NCBI GenBank assembly: GCA_021799755.1
Contig: JAJYZU010000019.1
Coordinates: 1 to 13,098, forward strand
Direction of reading: 5' to 3'
Length of the DNA stretch: 13,098 nucleotides
From: Thermoplasmata archaeon
Lineage (GTDB): Archaea; Thermoplasmatota; Thermoplasmata; Thermoplasmatales; Thermoplasmataceae
Positions within the stretch are counted from its first letter, which is position 1. The number at the start of each line of letters is the position of its first letter. Below are positions 1 to 6,498 of the stretch, in pieces. The position numbers and the translations under genes were made by a program. The notes below the pieces were generated by a model, which did not search any database, was not told where the DNA came from, and saw only the letters and a program-made list of their open reading frames with translations.

Positions 1-2
1 CA

Positions 3-824
3 GGTTTCAGGGTGGATGGAAATAAACTCATCATACCTAAATTCATGGAAGGAATGGAATACAGGGATAAGAAAGCAATTCCGGGTAAAATAAAGCAGAT
101 CGTAGTATCAAGAGATGTCAGCAGATATTATGCGTCGATACAATATGAAACAGAAGAAGAACTGCCTAAAGGCAATGCTGTTATAGGCATTGATATGGGC
201 ATCAGGGCATTCCTCACTGCATCGGATGGATTGCAGGTCGAGCCACTTAATGCATTGCAGAAAGCGGAGAAGAAATTGGCGAGGGAACAGAGGAGGTTAT
301 CAAAAAAGAAAAAAGGATCGAGGAACAGGAAGAAACAGATAGTGAAGGTGCAGAAGGTTCATCAGAAGATCAGGGATGCAAGAACAGATTTCAACCATAA
401 GGTATCGACAGCGATAGCCAAGCATTATGGTACCGTGGCAATAGAGAATCTGAACGTATCGGGCATGGTGAAGAATCACCATCTCTCAAAGAGCATAACA
501 GACCAGGGATGGCATCAGTTCAAGCAGATGCTTCAATACAAGATGGATTGGAGAAATGCTGAGCTAATTGAGATTGGGAGATATAAACCATCATCGAAGA
601 TGTGCTCGAAATGCGGGAACATAAAGCATGATCTGAAGCTATCGGATCGCATATATCATTGCGATGCGTGCGGCTTCAAGATGGACAGGGATCTTAATGC
701 AGCAGTAAACATTCGAAATATTGGAATGATAAAGGTAGGGAAGGGCATTCCCGAATTCACGCCTGTGGAAAGTGCTACGGCGGCGGAACTCTCAAAAGGA
801 GGTCTACGAGTTGCCACTCTATGA
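3..824 (+). CDS. tnpB: TnpB, RNA-guided endonuclease of IS200/IS605-type element (5' truncated by window edge)
   Basis: TnpB proteins are RuvC-type nucleases that use an RNA from the element's right end to cut DNA and help the element persist. The frame is open through the left edge (codons at 3-11 read G-F-R before the GTG at 12), so the true start is upstream and roughly the first third is missing. Numbering from the GTG, the RuvC residues are all present: D61 in GIDMGIRAF, E145 in AIENLNVSGM and D227 in DRDLNAAVNIRN. A four-cysteine zinc ribbon (C198, C201, C217, C220) sits between the last two. A Lys/Arg-rich helical stretch at about 84-121 is usual for the family. The C-terminal tail ends in SKGGLRVATL, common in archaeal TnpB. 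There is no frameshift or internal stop, so the nuclease half looks intact. Whether tnpA accompanies it is unknown. Confidence 0.93.
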   Translation, partial: GFRVDGNKLIIPKFMEGMEYRDKKAIPGKIKQIVVSRDVSRYYASIQYETEEELPKGNAVIGIDMGIRAFLTASDGLQVEPLNALQKAEKKLAREQRRLSKKKKGSRNRKKQIVKVQKVHQKIRDARTDFNHKVSTAIAKHYGTVAIENLNVSGMVKNHHLSKSITDQGWHQFKQMLQYKMDWRNAELIEIGRYKPSSKMCSKCGNIKHDLKLSDRIYHCDACGFKMDRDLNAAVNIRNIGMIKVGKGIPEFTPVESATAAELSKGGLRVATL

Positions 825-837
825 ACCAGGAACCCCA

Positions 838-852
838 CACCCTTCAGGGGTG
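838..852 (+). repeat. Hairpin at the right end of the tnpB element (possible reRNA/omega-RNA part)
   Basis: CACCC (838-842) and GGGTG (848-852) form a perfect 5-bp stem around a TTCAG loop. Further imperfect C/G pairing is possible with the flanking C run (833-836) and G-rich 853-857. Subterminal hairpins of this kind are recognised by TnpA in IS200/IS605 elements, and in TnpB systems the 3' end of tnpB plus this region is transcribed as the guide scaffold RNA. The structure is seen directly; the guide-RNA role is inferred. Confidence 0.5.
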
Positions 853-863
853 GGAGGATGTCA

Positions 864-1030
864 GGTATGAATACGGATGAGATCCGATCGCAGGAAATAG
901 GCTGATATAAGATGAAACATTTTGATATTATACCACACGCGGGGGGGACCAATTCCAAGCTCACAAGTGTTAAATATCACGCCCCACTTTGGGAATTAGA
1001 GCATTTCAGACGCTCGTTAATGGCGGTTTA
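864..1030 (+). other. Intergenic stretch between the IS right end and hemA
   Basis: No gene is supported here. It holds a perfect inverted repeat (CGGAT 874-878, loop GAG, ATCCG 882-886), a run of seven G around 940-947, a TATA-like box at 970-977 and a possible second AT-rich box near 923-933. The hemA frame can be extended upstream to a TTG at 989, but that codon is too close to the TATA box to be inside the expected transcript. Confidence 0.5.
970..977 (+). promoter_or_regulatory. Candidate TATA box for hemA
   Basis: TTAAATAT is centred about 26 bases before position 1000, giving a predicted transcript start near 1000 and a leader of about 30 bases before the ATG at 1031. That leader carries GGCGGT (1022-1027), a weak Shine-Dalgarno-like match. 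The spacing argues against the upstream TTG at 989 as the start codon. Confidence 0.35.
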
Positions 1031-2296
1031 ATGAACGAATTGGGTCTTTTGGCTTGGGATTTTAAAAGAAGTCAGGAGGAGCTTCACTCTGTCCTGCTTC
1101 TTGGGACCGATTCCTGGGAACGTATAATGATTGATGCTGGAATCACTCAGTTTGTGGTTCTCTCAACATGCAACCGCCTTGAAATATATTTTGTGAACAC
1201 ATCAGGTATCCAGATCAAAACGGTGATCCCTCCGCATCAGATTCTATATGGAGAAAGTGCAATTGAGCATCTTTTCAGGGTCTCGTCCGGGCTTGAGTCC
1301 ATGTCCGTCGGAGAAGGTGAAATTCTGGGTCAGGTCAAAGACGCATTCGATCTTTACACCCGTAAGGGATACGTGGGAAAATTTCTCTCCCTGATTTTCA
1401 GGAAATCCATAAGTGTAGGGAAACTTGTAAGGGAGAAAACCGCCATATCAGAAGGAAAGGTTTCCATACCATCTCTGGTAACAGACATACTCCACCGAGA
1501 AATTGGAATTGAAGGACTGACTGTCAGTGTTGTGGGTGCCGGAAAGATGGGCACTGACCTTGTGAAATATATTGAGAAGGAGTCGCCTGGCAAGCTTATT
1601 GTGGTTACACATCCCGGAAAGAAAATAATGGCGGATTATGAAGTGGAATACCGCACCCCGGCAGATCTTCCCGGTGTGATAAATGATTCGGATATCATTA
1701 TTACTGCGACTTCCTCAAAAATCCCGATAATCAATGGTGATATCCTGAACGGCAACATTGGAGGAAAATTCTTTGTCGATATCTCATTTCCGCCCAATAT
1801 TGATTATTCTGTGGATGAAATTCCCTCGATAAGAATTCTCAGGCTTGAGAATCTGAACAGAATACTCCATGAAAACCAGATCAAAAAGAAAGGTGAAGTA
1901 GAGAGAGCAGATATATTGATTCTGGAAGAACTTGAAAACATTAAGGGAAAACTCCTTGATCTCCTCGCAGAGGATGTAATCAGTGAGATGTATACAACCT
2001 CAAGAATGATAGAAAGGGACGAAATCGAGGAATTTCACAGAAACATTGTGAAGGGAGAAGATCTGGAACTGTCTGCACGAAAAATGGTGGAATCCTCCAT
2101 GAATAAGCTGCTATCACTCCAGACCTTTGCTTTAAAGAATATGGTGAAGAGCAGCAGGGATTCAGTGATTAACGGTTTCCTCAATAATCTTTACGATGAG
2201 ATTTCTAGGGAAAAGAGGCACCTTTTGTCCCCTGAAGATCCCCAAGGAAGCCGAAGTCGGCGAGCCCGAACTCCTCGGTCAGTCCATAAACTCTGA
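1031..2296 (+). CDS. hemA: Glutamyl-tRNA reductase
   Basis: HemA reduces glutamyl-tRNA(Glu) with NADPH to glutamate-1-semialdehyde, the first committed step of C5-pathway tetrapyrrole (haem, sirohaem) synthesis. From ATG 1031 the protein is 421 residues, normal for the family. The N-terminal catalytic domain has the signature STCNRLEIY with the nucleophile C47, followed by SGLESMSVGEGEILGQVK. The NADPH-binding Rossmann fold begins at VVGAGKMG (167-174). The C-terminal part is helical and charged, as in the dimerisation domain. I chose 1031 over TTG 989 because the N-terminus then fits the family and the TATA box spacing fits. The last ~25 residues (Arg-rich, RSRRARTPRS) lie antisense to the convergent phosphoesterase and do not look like conserved HemA sequence. 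No other haem gene is adjacent. Confidence 0.95.
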   Translation: MNELGLLAWDFKRSQEELHSVLLLGTDSWERIMIDAGITQFVVLSTCNRLEIYFVNTSGIQIKTVIPPHQILYGESAIEHLFRVSSGLESMSVGEGEILGQVKDAFDLYTRKGYVGKFLSLIFRKSISVGKLVREKTAISEGKVSIPSLVTDILHREIGIEGLTVSVVGAGKMGTDLVKYIEKESPGKLIVVTHPGKKIMADYEVEYRTPADLPGVINDSDIIITATSSKIPIINGDILNGNIGGKFFVDISFPPNIDYSVDEIPSIRILRLENLNRILHENQIKKKGEVERADILILEELENIKGKLLDLLAEDVISEMYTTSRMIERDEIEEFHRNIVKGEDLELSARKMVESSMNKLLSLQTFALKNMVKSSRDSVINGFLNNLYDEISREKRHLLSPEDPQGSRSRRARTPRSVHKL

Positions 2297-2951
2297 ATCT
2301 CTTGGCATCTGATTTTTTGAGCACAGGAGTAAAATGTTCCTCACTCAGCAATGACTGGGTAACATCCGTCCCAGAGGAAAAAAAGCTTAAGGCCGGTGTT
2401 ATGAGTATTGAAGAGTCTGGGTTGTAGACAAATGCGGGTATTTTGAGAACGCCTCCAATTTCATCTCGCAATACAAGAGAAGGATGTTCATGTCCAAGTA
2501 TTGTGGTTTTTCGCAATCCCCGGTCCTTGTCTCCATGGTAGATGTAGTAGTTATCGGTCTCAAAGGTTTCCAGCAATGGCAGATTTCTCTTGGAAAGTAT
2601 GGTCAGTAGGAAATTGTCATGGTTACCCCTGACAAACGTCAGATCTGTCTCATTCTGATATCTGTCTATGAAATGAATGATATCATCCCATTCCTGCGAA
2701 AGATTCTTTGAAAACTCGTGCTTGAAATCCCCATTAATCACGATGTTTTCAGGAGAATATCTCTCCAGCATTTTGTCAATGGCTGACTCCACATGATCTC
2801 TCTGCATATGGGGCAGGAACAAGCCATGCAGGTTCATTTCAGCCTCGAATCCCAGATGCAGATCGGAAACCACTATCGTTTTTATGTCCGATAAATAAAT
2901 ACATCCCAGATCTGATAGAAATATATCCTTACGTACCTGGATATCCTGCAA
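2205..2951 (-). CDS. ICC-like calcineurin-type metallophosphoesterase
   Basis: This is a single-domain two-metal phosphoesterase of 248 residues, similar to the archaeal ICC-like (COG1407-type) group. The metal-binding motifs appear in order: SDLHLG (D30, H32), NGDFKH (D75, H78), RGNHD (N110, H111, D112), YHGD (H139) and LGHEHP (H154, H156). The PAFVYN and ALSFFSSGTD segments also match that group. The substrate is unknown; relatives act on cyclic nucleotides or nucleic acids, and some neighbour DNA-repair helicases, but nothing of that kind is nearby here. Translation most likely starts at a TTG (2949-2951), since the next Met is residue 39, beyond the first metal motif. The gene follows the aminotransferase by 11 bp and is probably co-transcribed with it. 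Its 3' end overlaps hemA by 92 bp. Confidence 0.87.
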   Translation of the reverse strand: MQDIQVRKDIFLSDLGCIYLSDIKTIVVSDLHLGFEAEMNLHGLFLPHMQRDHVESAIDKMLERYSPENIVINGDFKHEFSKNLSQEWDDIIHFIDRYQNETDLTFVRGNHDNFLLTILSKRNLPLLETFETDNYYIYHGDKDRGLRKTTILGHEHPSLVLRDEIGGVLKIPAFVYNPDSSILITPALSFFSSGTDVTQSLLSEEHFTPVLKKSDAKRFRVYGLTEEFGLADFGFLGDLQGTKGASFP

Positions 2952-2957
2952 CCGCTT

Positions 2958-2963
2958 CCTCCC
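2958..2963 (-). promoter_or_regulatory. Ribosome binding site of the phosphoesterase, overlapping the upstream stop codon
   Basis: Read on the minus strand, GGGAGG lies six bases before the TTG start of the phosphoesterase, and its first G is the last base of the aminotransferase TAG stop (2963-2965). This strong Shine-Dalgarno sequence decides the TTG start and suggests coupled translation of the two genes. Confidence 0.65.
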
Positions 2964-4108
2964 TAAATTCTATCGACATACCTGACAAACCTGCTCAGTC
3001 CCTCTGTGATATCCTCGTTTGAAGTTGCAAATGATATTCTGAGATGACCTTTTCCGAGTTCACCAAACGCGCTTCCAGGTGTCATGGATACACTCTCGTC
3101 CCGTAGGAGTGAAACTGCCAATTCATCAGTATCGACAGTTTTTTTGAAGCCCACAAAAACATAGAAAGCCCCTTGTGGCTTATAATACTCTATAGATCTC
3201 GATTTGGAGAGAATGCTGTCCACGAGATCCCTTCTCTTGAGAAATTCGTCTCTCATCTTCTTCGGACTAACCTCATCCGAAAGCGCCGCAAGAGCAGCGT
3301 ATTGCGAAATCGAAGGATCACAAGTGATGGTGGCTTGCTGGATCTTGTCTGCCAGATCAATGATGTCCTTGGATGCTGCCATATACCCGACCCGCCATCC
3401 TGTCATAGCATGACTTTTTGAGAATCCATTCAGCGTGATCGTCCTGTCTGCAATCTCCGGTAACGAGCCGGGAGAAAGCAGCGTCCCCTCATACAGTATT
3501 TCATCGTATATCTCATCCGAAATAAGATAAAGGTCATTTCTTGATACAAATTCGGCAAGCTTCATGACAGTATCTGGAGAATACACTTTCCCTGTTGGAT
3601 TTGAAGGACTGTTGAAAATTACCGCTTTCACGGTTGGATTGATCAGTTTTTGCGCAAGATCAAAATCTATCTCATAGTTACCACCCGTTGGAACACTAAC
3701 AACCTTTCCGCCTGCCAATCTTATTATATCTGGATAGGTCAGATAATATGGATCAAACAACATTACTGAGTCTCCGGGCTCTATGATGCAGAGAATGGTT
3801 ATGTATATGGAAAATTTTGAAGGTGTAACAATTATGTTGTCAGGAGAAACCCTGATACGATTCTTTTCAAGCAGCCTTTTGGATATCTGCTGCCTCAATT
3901 CGGGAATCCCTTTGGATGGTGTGTAGTGTGTCTTTCCTTCTTCTGCATACTTGAAAGCTTCTTCTATTATGTTTCCAGGTGTGGTAAAATCAGGTTCACC
4001 TATACCAAAGTTGTAAACCTTTTTACCGGATTTGGTTAGCTTTGAAACTTCGCTGGTTATTCTGAGGGTGGCTGATCCTGTCAACCTTTCGTTCAGGGAT
4101 GAAACCAT
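2963..4108 (-). CDS. PLP-dependent class I/II aminotransferase (aspartate aminotransferase-like)
   Basis: This 381-residue fold-type I aminotransferase probably moves an amino group between aspartate or another amino acid and 2-oxoglutarate. Visible landmarks are GIGEPDF (35-41), HYTPSKGIPELR (61-72), SPSNPTG with N170, SDEIYDEI with D198 and Y201, the PLP-binding K231 in GFSKSHAMTGWRVGY, and HLRISFA near the C-terminus carrying the substrate-carboxylate arginine. The length is normal for archaeal subgroup I-gamma enzymes. The phosphate-binding loop reads TPSKFSIY, slightly unlike the usual TxGxxxA form. Substrate specificity (Asp, aromatic or branched amino acids) cannot be read from the sequence, so no symbol is given. 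It is the first gene of a leftward pair with the phosphoesterase and has its own TATA-like box 22-30 bases before the ATG. Confidence 0.92.
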   Translation of the reverse strand: MVSSLNERLTGSATLRITSEVSKLTKSGKKVYNFGIGEPDFTTPGNIIEEAFKYAEEGKTHYTPSKGIPELRQQISKRLLEKNRIRVSPDNIIVTPSKFSIYITILCIIEPGDSVMLFDPYYLTYPDIIRLAGGKVVSVPTGGNYEIDFDLAQKLINPTVKAVIFNSPSNPTGKVYSPDTVMKLAEFVSRNDLYLISDEIYDEILYEGTLLSPGSLPEIADRTITLNGFSKSHAMTGWRVGYMAASKDIIDLADKIQQATITCDPSISQYAALAALSDEVSPKKMRDEFLKRRDLVDSILSKSRSIEYYKPQGAFYVFVGFKKTVDTDELAVSLLRDESVSMTPGSAFGELGKGHLRISFATSNEDITEGLSRFVRYVDRI

Positions 4109-4130
4109 TTTGGCTTATCCGTTATTCGAT

Positions 4131-4138
4131 AATATAAT
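4131..4138 (-). promoter_or_regulatory. TATA box of the aminotransferase
   Basis: On the minus strand ATTATATT is centred about 26 bases before the ATG, the distance expected if transcription starts at or next to the start codon. There is no Shine-Dalgarno sequence before this ATG, consistent with a leaderless mRNA. Confidence 0.5.
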
Positions 4139-4164
4139 TAATTATACCTGATCCGAACAAAACG

Positions 4165-4187
4165 CTGCTGCAGGAGAAATTCAGCAG
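4165..4187. repeat. Inverted repeat in the divergent promoter region
   Basis: CTGCTG (4165-4170) and CAGCAG (4182-4187) form a 6-bp inverted repeat with an 11-base spacer. It ends just before an AT-rich TATA-like sequence (TTTTTATA, 4193-4200, plus strand). Placed between two divergent genes, it could be an operator, but only the symmetry is seen. Confidence 0.25.
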
Positions 4188-4287
4188 AAATATTTTTATA
4201 CCGTCTAATCAAGAAGCAGCATATTAATTACAGAATTTCATCTATTATTTGATAAACTTATCCATGTTTTTTCAAATTTTTCAGATC

Positions 4288-4296
4288 AATATTTTA
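4288..4296 (+). promoter_or_regulatory. Candidate TATA box of the radical SAM gene
   Basis: AATATTTTA is centred 18 bases before ATG 4310 and 30 bases before the in-frame ATG 4322. This spacing would suit a leaderless start at 4322 somewhat better than 4310. A second TATA-like sequence at 4193-4200 would instead give a leader of roughly 85 bases. The sequence does not settle which is used. Confidence 0.3.
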
Positions 4297-4309
4297 GACT
4301 GCAGGCAAT

Positions 4310-5380
4310 ATGCCCGTAAGAATGATTAATAGGAAGCTTGCTGAAGAGGTTAAGAAACTTATGCCTGAGACGCTAAAATCAGGACAGAATGAGATGCCTG
4401 TATCCGTATGGAAAGAACTTGATCGACTGAACGGCCACAGGGATAAAACTGCAGTGGCTATTTTCAGGACTTCTGGATGTTCCTGGTATAATTTTTCGTC
4501 TTGCAGCATGTGCGGTTACTTCAACGATGTTTCTCGGACTGTAAGTATCTCAGATCTGAAAAAGCAGATTGATTACGTGTCAAATCAGATAGGCGATATA
4601 AAGAATATCAAGATATTCACGTCTGGAAGTTTCCTGGACCCCAGGGAAATTCCCATGGAAATCAGAGAATACTTCCTTAAAGCGATAGGAAGCCGAATGG
4701 ATAAGATTCTAATAGAGTCCAGAACGGAATATCTCACCGAAACGAACCTCTCTAATATAGCTGGAAACTCAGATAAAATCAGGATAGCCATAGGGGTTGA
4801 AAGCACCAATGACATGATCATTCGGAATTCCATAAACAAAGGGACGACCTACTCAAAATTTTTGGAAAGTGCCAAAACCGTTAAGAAACTTGGCTTTGAA
4901 ATAAGATCCTATCTACTGTTAAAACCTCCTTTTATCTCTGAAACGGAGGCAATAAAAGATACTGTTCGATCTGTTGAAATGGTTTCAAAATATTCTGATG
5001 ATGTTTCCATCAACCCTATGAATGTCCAAAGGAACACCTACGTTGAATATCTCTGGAAAAGAGGACTTTACAGGCCGCCTAGACTCTGGAGTCTTGCTGA
5101 TGCTTTGATCCAGTCGGAAGGACGTGGGACGGAGGTAGTATCATACCCAACTGGGGGTAACCGCGATAGAGGTGTTCACAATGATACAGGCGATCCGGAA
5201 CTTCTGGACCTTGTTGTAGATGCCTCGCTGGATCAGGACTTCTCAAAGTTGAGAAAATATATGGCCGACAACATAACGGAAAACTATCAGGTCAAGCTTG
5301 CACTTGAGGGGTCACAATCTTACCAGTGTGATTATGACAGACTCCTTGATAGAATCACTTCCGCGTCATTTTATATTTAA
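4310..5380 (+). CDS. raSEA: Radical SAM enzyme of archaeosine (tRNA G15) synthesis, RaSEA-like
   Basis: RaSEA works with ArcS to make archaeosine in the D-loop of archaeal tRNA: ArcS attaches lysine to preQ0-modified tRNA and RaSEA cleaves the adduct by radical chemistry, leaving the amidine. The 356-residue protein has the group's unusual iron-sulfur motif, RTSGCSWYNFSSCSMCGY, with C57, C65 and C68 (C-x7-C-x2-C rather than C-x3-C-x2-C). Radical SAM barrel elements follow: IKIFTSGSFLDPREIP, ILIESRTEYL, IAIGVESTND and RSYLLLKPPFISE. The C-terminal part contains YPTGGNRDRGVHN. The family assignment is strong; the archaeosine role rests on knowledge of this family (formerly a predicted Fe-S oxidoreductase). 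The start could be ATG 4310 or 4322. thiL follows after 24 bp, so the two are probably one transcript. ArcS and arcTGT are not in the window. Confidence 0.85.
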   Translation: MPVRMINRKLAEEVKKLMPETLKSGQNEMPVSVWKELDRLNGHRDKTAVAIFRTSGCSWYNFSSCSMCGYFNDVSRTVSISDLKKQIDYVSNQIGDIKNIKIFTSGSFLDPREIPMEIREYFLKAIGSRMDKILIESRTEYLTETNLSNIAGNSDKIRIAIGVESTNDMIIRNSINKGTTYSKFLESAKTVKKLGFEIRSYLLLKPPFISETEAIKDTVRSVEMVSKYSDDVSINPMNVQRNTYVEYLWKRGLYRPPRLWSLADALIQSEGRGTEVVSYPTGGNRDRGVHNDTGDPELLDLVVDASLDQDFSKLRKYMADNITENYQVKLALEGSQSYQCDYDRLLDRITSASFYI

Positions 5381-5404
5381 TAAAAGCATTTCAATGGTGT
5401 GTCA

Positions 5405-6385
5405 ATGAAACTAAGCGATCTGGGCGAAAGGGAAATTATAAACAATATCTTCAAGATAGGTGCGGTTAAACAGGAAAAGGATGATTGTGCAATCGTACCG
5501 ATCAATGACGAATCCTTTCTGTTTTCCACTGATATAGTGAGTGATGTGACCAACATTCCAAAAGGTGCCACAGGAGAGCAGATAGGGAGATTTTTTGCAT
5601 CAGTAAATCTTAGCGACATTGCTGCGATGGCCGGCATCCCGATAGGATTCCTTTCTTCCATCTCGATCGATCCGTCCCTTGAATGGGACATTCTAAAGGA
5701 CATTGAAACAGGAATGCACCATGTTCTACGTTCCTTTGATACAGAATTACTTGGGGGGGATCTGAAGGAAGGAAATGGTATGACACTTTCCGGAACCATA
5801 ATAGGCAGGCAGAGAAACGAAAAGATAAGAAAACGATCTGATGTCAGGAAAGATCAGATAATCGGGGTTACCAATTCCCTTGGTAAAGCTGCATCAGGGT
5901 ACGTTTTCTACAGGTCTGGATACAACACAGTCAGCGGTATAGAGATGATGATGGGGATATCGCCAAGGGTAAAAGAGGCACAGATCATGACCGAATCCGG
6001 AGCCAGGTTCCTAACAGATTTATCAGATGGACTGAAATCTGCTCTCTATCAGATGAAGTCTGATTTTGGCCTTGCAGGCAAAATCGTGGAACACGACATT
6101 CCAGTACATGAATCCGTCAATAAAGCCTCAGAGATATCCGGAGCATCTAACGTTGATATTGCGACTTCATACGGTGGCGACTATGAACTTCTCTTCACTG
6201 TTGATAATGAGAACTTTCGTGATTTTGCTTCATCAATGGAGTCAAACAAGATCAGCGTTTCATTCATAGGTCAGATCTGGGATGAAAAAAATATAATTTT
6301 TGACGGTAGAACTTGGCGGCCAATTGTAGGAAAAGGATATGAACACTTTTCAAGAATGCCCCCAATTGGTAGTATCAGATCTTGA
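5405..6385 (+). CDS. thiL: Thiamine-monophosphate kinase
   Basis: ThiL phosphorylates thiamine monophosphate to thiamine diphosphate, the last step of cofactor synthesis. The protein has 326 residues, as usual, and an AIRS/PurM-like two-domain fold. Landmarks from ATG 5405 are LSDLGEREII at the N-terminus, KDDCAIV with the metal-binding D26 and D27, FSTDIVSD with D43, SVNLSDIAAMAG, LLGGDLKEG, LTDLSDGL (D205, D208) and GGDYELLF (257-264). An in-frame GTG six bases upstream (5399) is possible, but ATG 5405 gives the typical family N-terminus. GGTG at 5396-5399 may serve as a weak ribosome binding site. The gene lies 24 bp after the raSEA-like gene and is probably in its operon. No TPP riboswitch is visible. 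Confidence 0.93.
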   Translation: MKLSDLGEREIINNIFKIGAVKQEKDDCAIVPINDESFLFSTDIVSDVTNIPKGATGEQIGRFFASVNLSDIAAMAGIPIGFLSSISIDPSLEWDILKDIETGMHHVLRSFDTELLGGDLKEGNGMTLSGTIIGRQRNEKIRKRSDVRKDQIIGVTNSLGKAASGYVFYRSGYNTVSGIEMMMGISPRVKEAQIMTESGARFLTDLSDGLKSALYQMKSDFGLAGKIVEHDIPVHESVNKASEISGASNVDIATSYGGDYELLFTVDNENFRDFASSMESNKISVSFIGQIWDEKNIIFDGRTWRPIVGKGYEHFSRMPPIGSIRS

Positions 6386-6465
6386 AACAGGACAGTACTT
6401 ATTGTTCAGGAAGAACTTCTATTCCTTGTGTACTCTTTCATTTGTCCGGGAATCTTTCAAAAATC

Positions 6466-6473
6466 TAAATATT
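6466..6473 (+). promoter_or_regulatory. TATA box of ileS
   Basis: TAAATATT is centred about 29 bases before the ileS ATG, in the 113-bp gap after thiL. GGAG at 6474-6477 is about 21 bases from the start codon, too far to act as a ribosome binding site, so a leaderless or near-leaderless ileS transcript is likely. Confidence 0.45.
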
Positions 6474-6498
6474 GGAGATAACATTAACCCAAGTTTAA

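Larger units (their letters stand above)
1..863 (+). mobile_element. IS200/IS605-family (or IS1341-type) element, right part only
   Basis: The element is recognised from its TnpB reading frame and from the GC-rich hairpin 13 bases after the tnpB stop, a layout typical of IS200/IS605 right ends. The left end, and any tnpA transposase gene, lie outside the window, so an autonomous element cannot be told from a solitary tnpB. The right boundary is a guess: I place it near the GTCA at 860-863, because in this family the end lies shortly after the subterminal hairpin. No second copy or terminal inverted repeat is visible. Confidence 0.6.

Noticed and set aside
989..1030. The hemA frame extended to TTG 989 begins MGIRAF, the same as the RuvC-I motif of TnpB (GIDMGIRAF at about 186-209).
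   Set aside because: Only about two thirds of the 24 compared bases match, nothing on either side is similar, and the segment lies before the likely hemA start. Chance resemblance is more likely than a tnpB remnant.
2832..2951. The phosphoesterase starting at a later ATG (residue 39) instead of TTG.
   Set aside because: That start would remove the SDLHLG metal-binding motif, and the TTG has a well-placed strong ribosome binding site.
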